Of a DNA stretch of 7,234 nucleotides, positions 1-5,663 are shown in pieces. Location of the stretch: contig VAYC01000307.1 of the NCBI GenBank assembly GCA_005885025.1, positions 1 to 7,234 on the forward strand, in the 5' to 3' direction. The stretch comes from Actinomycetota bacterium. Its GTDB lineage: Bacteria > Actinomycetota > UBA4738. The position numbers and the translations under genes are program-made. The notes below the pieces were generated by a model. That model made no database searches and was not told the DNA's origin. It saw nothing but the letters and a program-made list of their open reading frames with translations. Numbering within the stretch: the stretch's first letter is position 1; every line of letters starts with the position of its first letter.

Positions 1-1
1 A

Positions 2-100
2 TCCCTCCGGGCCAAGGTCAACCGCGTCCACGACCGCTTGCAGGAAGAGCTGAAGGACCGGTACCGGGAAAATCCGGGGGAGATCCCCCGCGAGCTGTAG
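2..100 (+). CDS. C-terminal end of an unidentified protein (partial)
   Basis: An open frame enters from the left edge and ends at TAG 98-100, giving 32 residues (starting SLRAKVNRVHDRL, ending EIPREL). The tail is highly charged and helical-looking, with alternating Arg/Lys and Glu, followed by a Pro-containing end. Codon third positions are strongly G/C, as expected for a real gene here. Too little remains to name a family. The gene converges on the YihY-like gene, with only five bases between the two stop codons. Confidence 0.55.
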   Translation, partial: SLRAKVNRVHDRLQEELKDRYRENPGEIPREL

Positions 101-105
101 CGCCT

Positions 106-948
106 TCAGCTCTCGAGAGCCACGCGGTACCCAACCAGCACCAGGGCGTTCGACAGGAACATCCACAGGGCCAGCAACACGATCCCGGCCAAGCCGCTCG
201 TGGCGTAGTGGTCTTGGAAGTTCGCTCCGAGGCTCAGGACCAGGACGAAGACGAGCGACAGGACGGAGATGCCCGCTGCGGCGATCAGCGTGGCGCGAAG
301 GACCTGGTCCCACGCGAGCCGTCGGGGCGGGAAGATCCGGTAGATCAGGAAGAGAGCGCCGGCCGTCGCCAGGAAACCGGTTCCGAGCGCGACTGCGTAG
401 CCGGCGATCTTCGCGGCACCGGCGCTTCCCAGGGCCTTCGTACCGACGAACGAACCGATCAGGCTTCCGAGGATGAAGATAGGAAGGATGGCCAGGAAGA
501 AGAGGCTGCGCCCCCTGAGCCCCTCCAGCCGCTTGTCAGCGTTGGGGCTGAGGCGGTCGAACGCCCGTTCCAGGCCCGACCCGTAGGCTGTGGCGGGCCA
601 CAGGGCCGTGATGACGGAGACGACGCCGAGCCGGGTGCCAAGGTTGGCCACCCGCTCGAGGGCCTGATCCGCGCCGATGCTCTTGGGCATGATCCGGCGG
701 AGCTCCTGTGCAAGCTGATGGGTGCGTGGATCGCCCAATACGAGGCTGACGATCCACATGACCACGATGGTGAGAGGGATGGCGGAGACGATCCCGTAGA
801 ACGCGAGCGCGGCTGAGTACAGCAGGACATCCTGGGCGCGAGCTGTCTTGATGAAGTCTCGAAGCGGCCTCGGCAGCCGCTCCCGGAGGTGCTCGGCCAG
901 CCGTTTTGGAGCTCGGCTTGCGATGCGGGCCTTCGTCCGGGTGCTCAC
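106..948 (-). CDS. YihY/virulence factor BrkB family inner-membrane protein
   Basis: This 280-residue protein has about six hydrophobic segments, near residues 41-72, 105-122, 147-170, 181-205, 218-241 and 252-274, after a basic N-terminal ~35 residues likely to be cytoplasmic. Family hallmarks are visible: YSAALAFYGIVSAIPL in the first membrane segment, a WPATAYGSGLERAFDRL block after the second (family pattern W-x-A-x-x-x-x-x-L-x-x-A), YRIFPPRRLAW before the fifth, and a SGLAGIVLLALWMFLSNAL C-terminal segment. The length matches the family. Members are multi-pass membrane proteins without an agreed biochemical role; the old ribonuclease BN label is not supported. The start is GTG (complement of 946-948). 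No strong ribosome site sits at the ideal distance; a G-rich stretch lies about 20 bases upstream. It is transcribed divergently from the orphan gene at 1022. Confidence 0.9.
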   Translation of the reverse strand: MSTRTKARIASRAPKRLAEHLRERLPRPLRDFIKTARAQDVLLYSAALAFYGIVSAIPLTIVVMWIVSLVLGDPRTHQLAQELRRIMPKSIGADQALERVANLGTRLGVVSVITALWPATAYGSGLERAFDRLSPNADKRLEGLRGRSLFFLAILPIFILGSLIGSFVGTKALGSAGAAKIAGYAVALGTGFLATAGALFLIYRIFPPRRLAWDQVLRATLIAAAGISVLSLVFVLVLSLGANFQDHYATSGLAGIVLLALWMFLSNALVLVGYRVALES

Positions 949-1021
949 CGTCTAACTGTTCCCACGCTGGCCCCCCTCTGCACTCCGGGCTTTTGGCCTC
1001 TCAAGCTTATGGTGAGTCAAG

Positions 1022-1465
1022 ATGACTACCTCTCGCGAAGATATCTGGGAGTGGCCCAATCGATTCTCCGCAAGGATTCCGCCAGGGTGGCAAATGCGCT
1101 CCCAGGAACCCATCGAAATTGCGCCGTCGGAAGGAGGAGGAGCTGCGCACATCACCTTTCTTCGGCGGGAAAGGTCAAGCTCACCGAACCGAGGTGAGGC
1201 AATCGGCCTCGTTCGAGCGCTCGAACGTGGTCGAGGCGGAGGCGACCCCCTGGAGGAGTGGGAGGGAGATGTACTCGTCGCCCGGCACTCGTTTCTGGAG
1301 CAAGCTGCAGAGGGCGAGTTTGTTTGGGAGATCATGACTCGCGTTTGGGCAACCGGTGCCGTTGTCTGTACGTACGTCCACGAGGGATCCTCTGAGGCGC
1401 GAAGGCGAGAAGCACTTTCAATTTTCAATTCAATCAAGCCAGTCTCGGGCAAGGCTGAGCGGTGA
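1022..1465 (+). CDS. Small hypothetical protein, single soluble domain
   Basis: This 147-residue protein has no signal peptide or membrane segment. The ATG is chosen because GGTGAG (1011-1016) lies five bases upstream. The sequence alternates hydrophobic strands and charged turns: a W-x-x-x-FSARIPPGW opening, AAHITFLRRE near 41-50, EGDVLVARHSFLEQ near 81-94, FVWEIMTRVWATGAVVCTYVH near 100-120, and a final helix EARRREALSIFNSIKPV. The opening IPPGW, the mid-protein strands and the closing 'a..I..SI' helix resemble small PsbP/DUF1795-like actinobacterial proteins, but I cannot name a family. The function is unknown. GC content is noticeably lower than in neighbouring mshA, so it may be a later arrival. 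It stops 72 bases before the asparaginase start, in the same reading frame. Confidence 0.7.
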   Translation: MTTSREDIWEWPNRFSARIPPGWQMRSQEPIEIAPSEGGGAAHITFLRRERSSSPNRGEAIGLVRALERGRGGGDPLEEWEGDVLVARHSFLEQAAEGEFVWEIMTRVWATGAVVCTYVHEGSSEARRREALSIFNSIKPVSGKAER

Positions 1466-1537
1466 GACCTTTCGCTGACTTGCCCGCTCGCCAGATGCGG
1501 GCTCCTCTCGACTTGGGCTTGTAGGCTTCCGACTCGT

Positions 1538-2467
1538 GTGCTCCGTCCCGCTGGCGACGTCGCCCTCGTGGCCACCGATGGGAGATTGATCGCGTTCGCG
1601 GGAGATGCGGACCGTTCCTTGTTCGCGCGGTCGTCGATGAAGCCCCTGCAGGCCTGTGTCTCGCTCTCTTGCGCTACCTTCGACTTCACCGACCGCGAGG
1701 TCGCCGTGATGTGCGCCTCGCACAACGCCGAACCGGTTCATGTGGAGGCCGTCAGGTCCCTGCTGGCCCGCGCCGGCGTCCCGGAAGAAGCGCTGCAATG
1801 CCCATCGGTCCGTCCCTGGGACGACGAATCGGCTGCGGCCGATCCGCAACGACGCCACATCAACTCCGACTGCTCGGGAAAACATGCGGGGATGCTTGCC
1901 GCCTGCAAGGCACAGGGCTGGCCGCTCGAGACCTATCGCGAGCCTTCCCACCCGCTGCAACAGCAGATCCTGCAGGCGGTGCTCGCCGTGACGGGGCTCG
2001 CGTCGGTCCACGTCGGGATCGACGGATGCGGGGTCCCCGTCCACGGTATGTCGCTTCGTTCGATGGCAACGATCTACGCCAGGCTCGCCGCTCCCGAGCG
2101 GTGGGGCGTCCTCGAGCCGCACGCCCGTCGCGTCGCCACGGCGATGCGAGCGGAACCGTACATGGTCGCGGGCCGGAATCGTCCCGACACCGCGCTGATG
2201 GAGGCCGCCCCGAACGTCATCGCCAAAGGGGGGGCCGAAGGCCTGCTCTGCGCCGCCGTGCTCGATCGCGGGCTGGGCCTGGCCGTGAAGATCCGCGACG
2301 GGTCGCATCGAGCAGCGGGGCCTGCCCTGATCCACGCGCTGCAACTCCAGGACATCCTCGACAACGATCAGCTCGAACGGCTCCGCCCTCATGCCAGGCC
2401 CTCGGTGCTCGGAGGCGGCCAGCCCGTGGGCGAGATCGGCGCCGCGTTCGAGCTGACGTCGGCCTGA
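1538..2467 (+). CDS. Asparaginase II family protein (RhizASNaseV-like), N-terminus apparently short
   Basis: The 309 residues match the asparaginase II family (PF06089), whose studied members hydrolyse L-asparagine to aspartate and ammonia. The catalytic set I recall from Rhizobium etli ReAV is visible: the SxxK pair S32/K35 in RSSMKPLQA, S61 in CASHNAEP, C112 and K115 in NSDCSGKHAGM, C164 in GIDGCGVPVHG, and K230 in IAKGGAEG. Spacing between these agrees with ReAV, but everything sits about 16 residues nearer the N-terminus. The expected opening (…V-x-R-G-x-x-V-E-S-x-H-x-G-) is missing; the protein begins LRPAGDVALVATDG. The only usable in-frame start is GTG 1538, with a poor ribosome site (GTAGG, 12 bases upstream). 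No ATG, GTG or TTG lies in frame between TGA 1463-1465 and 1538. It may be a truncated gene, a sequencing slip, or a true short form. The active-site region itself is intact. Confidence 0.88.
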   Translation: MLRPAGDVALVATDGRLIAFAGDADRSLFARSSMKPLQACVSLSCATFDFTDREVAVMCASHNAEPVHVEAVRSLLARAGVPEEALQCPSVRPWDDESAAADPQRRHINSDCSGKHAGMLAACKAQGWPLETYREPSHPLQQQILQAVLAVTGLASVHVGIDGCGVPVHGMSLRSMATIYARLAAPERWGVLEPHARRVATAMRAEPYMVAGRNRPDTALMEAAPNVIAKGGAEGLLCAAVLDRGLGLAVKIRDGSHRAAGPALIHALQLQDILDNDQLERLRPHARPSVLGGGQPVGEIGAAFELTSA

Positions 2468-2493
2468 TCCGGAACCGGCCAGGGTGTTTGCCC

Positions 2494-2525
2494 TTGTTAT
2501 CCAGTAGGTTTGCAACTGTTATAAG
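2494..2525 (+). promoter_or_regulatory. Possible promoter/operator of the XRE gene
   Basis: This AT-richer stretch lies between the asparaginase stop and the XRE start. It contains TATAAG (2520-2525), a fair -10 box, and the hexamer TGTTAT twice in direct orientation (2495-2500 and 2517-2522), 22 bp apart, about two helical turns. No good -35 stands at 16-18 bp; TTGTTA (2494-2499) is 20 bp away. Two same-face half-sites upstream of an XRE gene would fit autoregulation, but this is inference from a short repeat. Confidence 0.3.
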
Positions 2526-2543
2526 TCCTGATAGCCTCAGGGC

Positions 2544-3179
2544 ATGAAGATTCGCCAGCTGGGCGAGTTCATCCGGAACCAACGGAAGGGCGCGCGCCTG
2601 TCGCTCAAGTCCGTATCGGCCGTGGCCGGCGTGTCGATCCCATACCTCTCCCAGATCGAACGCGGCCTGCGCAAGCCGAGCGCCGACATCCTTCAAGCTA
2701 TCGCCAAAGGCCTTCGGATCTCGGCGGAAACGCTGTACGTGCAGGCCGGGATCCTGGAGGACCGCCCCGTGCCCGACGTGGCTGCGGCGATCATGGGGGA
2801 CAGCGCCATCAACGAGCGGCAGAAGCAGGCCCTCGTCCAGATCTATGAGGCGTTCCGGGACGAAGCCAAGCGAGACGCCCTCAAGAAGACGCCGAAGAAA
2901 CTCACCGCGAAGCGTTCGACCTCATCGGCCGGGACGCGGAAGAAATCCGCCCTCCGCTCGCCGGCCGTTCGTAAGCCATGCCAACCAGCACCAAGAGCCG
3001 TTCAGGCCCGAGGAGAATGCTGTCCGACTACGCCCTGTACGCACCGATCGGCGCCGGCCAGCTCGTCGTGGAGAAGACCCGGGAGGCCTCCAAGAAGGCC
3101 TGGACCGTGGCCCAGAAGCGGCGTAAGGGGGTCCTCAAGACCTACGAGGACCTCGCCAAGCGGGGCGAGAAGCTCGTGA
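2544..3179 (+). CDS. XRE-family HTH transcriptional regulator (Rv0474-like); 3' end uncertain
   Basis: Residues 6-63 form a lambda-repressor-type helix-turn-helix (LGEFIRNQRKGARLSLKSVS, then GVSIPYLSQIERGLRKPS). This is followed by the LYVQAGILED segment and a second conserved helix ERQKQALVQIYEAFRDE (91-107), an arrangement I recall from mycobacterial Rv0474, encoded next to hbhA. From about residue 112 the chain is a Lys/Ser/Thr-rich basic tail (KKTPKKLTAKRSTSSAG). Codon third positions are G/C-rich up to about codon 144 (position 2975). Beyond that they become poor, and the sequence turns into an Arg/Pro/Ser-rich shadow of the next gene, which it overlaps by 202 bases. A TAA in another frame at 2972-2974, just before the next ATG, suggests the genuine end is near 2974 and a one-base slip extended the frame. 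The ATG gives the family N-terminus, with a weak AGGG just upstream. The likely role is DNA-binding regulator of itself and the downstream gene. Confidence 0.85.
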   Translation: MKIRQLGEFIRNQRKGARLSLKSVSAVAGVSIPYLSQIERGLRKPSADILQAIAKGLRISAETLYVQAGILEDRPVPDVAAAIMGDSAINERQKQALVQIYEAFRDEAKRDALKKTPKKLTAKRSTSSAGTRKKSALRSPAVRKPCQPAPRAVQARGECCPTTPCTHRSAPASSSWRRPGRPPRRPGPWPRSGVRGSSRPTRTSPSGARSS

Positions 3180-3328
3180 CGAGCGTTCGCCGCTCCACGT
3201 ACACGCGCCGAGCCATCGACCAGGCCAAGTCGGCCCAGTCGCAGGTCAAGGCCGCGGCCACCGGCGTCCGCAAGACCGCGGGCGCTACCAGCCAGGCCGC
3301 GAAGTCCGCCGCGAAGAAGGTCGGCTAG
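2978..3328 (+). CDS. HbhA-like lysine/alanine-rich helical protein
   Basis: This small basic protein has 116 residues. After a DYALYAPIGAGQLVVEKTREA opening it is almost wholly helical: KKAWTVAQKRRKGVLKTYED, then LAKRGEKLVTSVRRSTYTRR, then an Ala/Lys-rich tail ending AAKSAAKKVG. The 'Y-x-D-L-x-x-R-G-E' block resembles NELVERGEAALERL of mycobacterial heparin-binding hemagglutinin, and the XRE neighbour matches the Rv0474-hbhA order. It is much shorter than HbhA (about 199 residues) and lacks the PAKKA repeats, so adhesin function should not be assumed; binding of nucleic acid or polyanionic surfaces is possible. There is no signal peptide. The start is uncertain: ATG 2978 has no ribosome site and follows an in-frame TAA by three bases, while ATG 3017 has GAGGAG only one base away. 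The gene ends just before a strong terminator. Confidence 0.75.
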   Translation: MPTSTKSRSGPRRMLSDYALYAPIGAGQLVVEKTREASKKAWTVAQKRRKGVLKTYEDLAKRGEKLVTSVRRSTYTRRAIDQAKSAQSQVKAAATGVRKTAGATSQAAKSAAKKVG

Positions 3329-3362
3329 CACAGGTCCCGCGACCGACCGCGAGACAGGGAAG

Positions 3363-3390
3363 ACCCGCCCCTCGGGGCGGGTTTTCCTTT
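3363..3390 (+). terminator. Intrinsic terminator after the HbhA-like gene
   Basis: A perfect 8-bp GC-rich stem (ACCCGCCC at 3363-3370 with GGGCGGGT at 3375-3382) encloses a CTCG loop and is followed by TTTCCTTT. It lies 34 bases after the HbhA-like stop and 34 bases before the mshA ATG, so it separates the XRE/HbhA-like unit from mshA. Confidence 0.88.
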
Positions 3391-3424
3391 GTACACGCGA
3401 GGCACCTTCTACCATGGAGTGGCG

Positions 3425-4741
3425 ATGACCGATCGACCGGAGGCTCCGAAGAGCGCGAAGGGCAGGCACAACGGGAAGGACCCTGCCCGGGTGGCCGTGA
3501 TCAGCTTGCATACCTCCCCCCGCGACCAGCCGGGCAGCGGCGACTCCGGGGGCATGAACGTCTACGTGCTGTCCGTGGCTCGTCGGCTCGCCGAGCAAGG
3601 GATCGCCGTGGACATCTACACGCGGTGCCACGGGCAGGGCGGTCCGGACGTCGAAGAGATCGCTCCGGGGACCCACTTGGTCAACGTCCAGGCGGGTCCC
3701 TGCGCGCCGGTGGCGAAGGATGACCTGCCTCGGTTGCTCCCGGAGTTCCTGGACGGCGTGCTGCAGCACGCCAGGGCCGAAGACCCCACCAGTCACCGCC
3801 ACTCCCCCTACGACGTGGTCCACAGCCATTACTGGCTCTCCGGCTGGGTGGGGAGCCAGGCGAAACAGATCTGGGGTGTCCCGTTGGTGGCTTCGTTCCA
3901 CACCCTGGGCGAGGTCAAGAACTCCGTGCTGCCGAAGGGAGATCGCCCCGAGCCGCCGGCGCGGCTGGCAGGGGAAAGGGGAGTGATCGCCGGGGCCGAC
4001 CGGATCCTGGCCCCCACGCCGCTCGAGGCGGACCACCTCGTCAACCTGTACGGGGCCGACCGGGAGCGGATCCGGGTGGTTCCTCCCGGGGTGGACGGGA
4101 GATTGTTCGCTCCCCGACCGAAAGACGAGGCGAGGGCCCGGCTGCACCTGGCCAATGCCCGTCTCCTGCTGTTCGTGGGCCGCCTGCAGCCCTTCAAGGG
4201 GCCCGAGGTGGCCATCAGGGCGCTGGCTGAAGCGGTGGCCCGGGCCCCAGAGGCGGCCGGCGACGTGATCCTGGCCGTGGTGGGCGGATCGACCGGCCGC
4301 GACGCGGAACACGACCAGGCCACGAGGCTGATGGAGCTTGCTGCCGACATCGGGGTGTCCGACCGCGTGGTGTTCTTCCCGCCGCAGCCCCACGAGCGAC
4401 TGGCCGATTTCTACTCAGCCGCCGAGGCCGTCCTGGTTCCCTCGCGCTCCGAGTCCTTCGGGCTGGCCGCGCTGGAGGCGGAGGCGTGCGGCACCCCAGT
4501 GATCGCGGCGGCCGCGGGCGGGCTGCGTTACGTCGTGATCGACGGAAAGACTGGCTTCCTCATCGAGGGCCACGATCCCGGCGACTACGCCGACCGAATC
4601 CTGAGGATCCTTTCCGACCCCGTGCTGGCCGCGCGCCTCTCGAAGGGCGCCCTTCGCCATGCCGGCGGATTCTCGTGGGACGCTACCGCCGCCGACATCA
4701 GGCGGGTGTACCGGGAGCTGCTCGCCAGGCGGGGAGCATGA
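3425..4741 (+). CDS. mshA: D-inositol-3-phosphate glycosyltransferase MshA
   Basis: This is a 438-residue GT-B glycosyltransferase (family GT4). It joins UDP-GlcNAc to 1D-myo-inositol 3-phosphate, the first committed step of mycothiol synthesis in the cytoplasm. The MshA signature HTSPRDQPGSGDSGGMNVYV lies at 29-48. Residues I recall as substrate ligands in Corynebacterium MshA recur at constant offset: N45, K98, Y136 (HSHYWLSGW), T160 (SFHT), R180, R253 and K258 in FVGRLQPFKGPE, and E343 and E351 in SRSESFGLAALEAEACGTPV. The N-terminal domain spans about 20-215 and the C-terminal UDP-binding domain about 216-430. ATG 3425 is preceded by GGAG (3416-3419) with five bases of spacing. A TTG at 3389 could add 12 residues but lies inside the terminator tail. 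The last codons overlap the next start (ATGA at 4738-4741). Confidence 0.95.
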   Translation: MTDRPEAPKSAKGRHNGKDPARVAVISLHTSPRDQPGSGDSGGMNVYVLSVARRLAEQGIAVDIYTRCHGQGGPDVEEIAPGTHLVNVQAGPCAPVAKDDLPRLLPEFLDGVLQHARAEDPTSHRHSPYDVVHSHYWLSGWVGSQAKQIWGVPLVASFHTLGEVKNSVLPKGDRPEPPARLAGERGVIAGADRILAPTPLEADHLVNLYGADRERIRVVPPGVDGRLFAPRPKDEARARLHLANARLLLFVGRLQPFKGPEVAIRALAEAVARAPEAAGDVILAVVGGSTGRDAEHDQATRLMELAADIGVSDRVVFFPPQPHERLADFYSAAEAVLVPSRSESFGLAALEAEACGTPVIAAAAGGLRYVVIDGKTGFLIEGHDPGDYADRILRILSDPVLAARLSKGALRHAGGFSWDATAADIRRVYRELLARRGA

Positions 4742-5304
4742 TCGAGGGCAAGAAGGTCAGCCTTCGTCCAGTGGAGGAGCGCGACTACCCGCTCATCCAC
4801 GCATGGATGAACCATCCCGAGGTCTGGCGCTCCATGGACTACGAGCTCCCCTTCTCGCTGGCTGATGTGAAGGAGGACACCGAGCGCAGCCGCAAGGAAG
4901 GCCATCCGTTCGTGATCGAGGTGAAGGATCGTCCCATCGGACGCATCGGCCTCAACCAATTCCGTCGTCGCGACCGCATCTGTAGCCTGTACATGTTCGT
5001 CGGCGAGCCGGCATTCTGGGGGCAGGGGTACGCCCGCGACGCCGTGATGGCCCTGCTGAACTACGCGTTCGACCGACTCGATTTGAACCAAGTGGAGCTG
5101 TGGACGCTTGCGGACAACGACCGCGCTCTGGCCATGTACGCGAAGTGCGGTTTCGTGGAGGAAGCTCGCCTGCGACAGCGTTCGTTCAAACAGGGACGGT
5201 GGGTGGATCATGTCGTGATGAGCGTGAACCGCGACGAGTTCGTGCGGGCGAGAGCGGATTGGGACTCGTCTGGAATTGTCACTCGGGATTCGGAGCGCGT
5301 CTGA
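4738..5304 (+). CDS. GNAT N-acetyltransferase, RimJ/RimL (Acetyltransf_3) type
   Basis: This 188-residue single-domain acetyltransferase uses acetyl-CoA to acetylate an amine; the substrate is unknown. The opening VSLRPVEERDYPLIHAWMNH is typical of RimJ/RimL-type GNATs. The acetyl-CoA loop is WGQGYARDAV (94-103), and the C-terminal motif is the LADNDRALAMYAKCGFVEEA block (124-143). The ATG overlaps the mshA stop (ATGA), with GGGGAG directly upstream, so translation is probably coupled to MshA. Despite the neighbour, it does not look like MshD, which has two GNAT domains and about 300 residues. The last ~20 residues after MSVNRDEFVRARADW look like an unstructured extension. No terminator is seen after the stop. 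Confidence 0.9.
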   Translation: MIEGKKVSLRPVEERDYPLIHAWMNHPEVWRSMDYELPFSLADVKEDTERSRKEGHPFVIEVKDRPIGRIGLNQFRRRDRICSLYMFVGEPAFWGQGYARDAVMALLNYAFDRLDLNQVELWTLADNDRALAMYAKCGFVEEARLRQRSFKQGRWVDHVVMSVNRDEFVRARADWDSSGIVTRDSERV

Positions 5305-5351
5305 CCGGCGCTGACCTGCGCAAACGAAGTACGACCAGCCGTTTTGTCAGC

Positions 5352-5379
5352 TTGACCCCGCCGGGAGCATCCGTAGAAT
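5352..5379 (+). promoter_or_regulatory. Sigma70-type promoter of the structured RNA
   Basis: TTGACC (5352-5357) and TAGAAT (5374-5379) are separated by 16 bp, each a 5-of-6 match to the consensus -35 and -10. The predicted start of transcription, 5-8 bases on, falls at 5384-5387, exactly where the first strand of the long closing helix begins. This coincidence strengthens both calls. It is 47 bases past the GNAT stop. Confidence 0.72.
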
Positions 5380-5384
5380 CCGCA

Positions 5385-5663
5385 TTGCTCCGAGCAGCCG
5401 GAGCGGCTGAGTCAGGGAACCGAATGGGACCCCCTGGGAAAGCCGTAAGGCTAACTGGGCGAACCTGGTTGTGCGGTGGGGAAGATCAACTCGCTGCGCA
5501 GGCGGGGCAGCTCGGGAGGCCCCAAAGCCCAACGAAAGGGCGTTACCATAAGGAGACCGAGACAGCTGCCTGAGGGTTGCTCGGAGCACTAGACCCGAGG
5601 GGCCAACGGTGGTCATCGGCTTCGGCCGACGACGAGCCGGAGGTCCCTCGGGTCTTTAGTTTT
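5385..5663 (+). ncRNA. Candidate stand-alone structured non-coding RNA, family not recognised
   Basis: This lies in the 350-base gap between convergent genes. The 5' strand TGCTCCGAGCAGCC (5386-5399) pairs with GGTTGCTCGGAGCA (5575-5588) in 14 consecutive pairs (one G-U), closing a ~203-nt domain. Inside are small hairpins: AGCC-GTAA-GGCT with a GNRA-type loop (5441-5452), GGGGC/GCCCC (5504-5508 with 5519-5523), and GCCC/GGGC (5527-5530 with 5538-5541). TCAGG (5412-5416) could pair with CCTGA (5569-5573). A separate long hairpin with a U tail ends the transcript. A promoter reads exactly into the first helix. Nothing coding with good codon bias lies here, and the next gene is on the opposite strand, so it is not a leader for a downstream gene. 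I did not find the signatures of RNase P, tmRNA, SRP, 6C RNA or common riboswitches. The raiA RNA class has a similar size and stand-alone habit, but that is only a suggestion. Confidence 0.72.
5591..5663 (+). terminator. Long intrinsic terminator hairpin with UUCG loop
   Basis: A 14-bp stem (5591-5604 with 5642-5655; one G-U) begins AGACCCGAGGG and is closed by CCCTCGGGTCT. An inner imperfect stem ends in TCGGC-TTCG-GCCGA (5616-5629), a classic stable C(UUCG)G tetraloop. The U-rich tail is TTTAGTTTT (5655-5663). Orientation is plus, since only that strand has the U tract. The stop codon of the opposite-strand frame (complement of 5656-5658) lies inside this tail. Confidence 0.82.

Noticed and set aside
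208..816. Plus-strand 202-codon frame opposite the YihY-like gene
   Set aside because: Asp/Glu/Arg-rich shadow; the minus strand has clear membrane segments and family motifs.
952..2515. Long minus-strand frames opposite the orphan gene and the asparaginase (952-1725, 1430-2515)
   Set aside because: Low-complexity Arg/Ser/Gly composition, no motifs, and direct conflict with the motif-bearing plus-strand asparaginase.
3389..3424. TTG at 3389 as the mshA start
   Set aside because: It lies in the terminator U tract; ATG 3425 has GGAG at good spacing and gives the normal N-terminal length.
3002..4393. A 463-codon open frame antisense to mshA and the HbhA-like gene
   Set aside because: It is His/Arg/Gly/Pro-rich with no recognisable domain. 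Long antisense frames arise from high GC, and the plus strand encodes a fully conserved MshA here.
4738..5304. Calling the GNAT gene mshD
   Set aside because: Only one GNAT domain of the RimJ/RimL kind; MshD has two domains and about 300 residues.
5100..5573. Coding frames across the structured RNA (plus 5100-5573; minus 5347-5616)
   Set aside because: The plus frame is mostly a shadow of the GNAT gene; neither has motifs or suitable codon bias, and both conflict with the paired structure.
5385..5590. Cobalamin, c-di-AMP (ydaO), SAM, TPP, FMN or Mo-cofactor riboswitch
   Set aside because: A short GGAGACC resembles the B12 box, but the other conserved boxes are absent, and there is no downstream same-strand gene to control.
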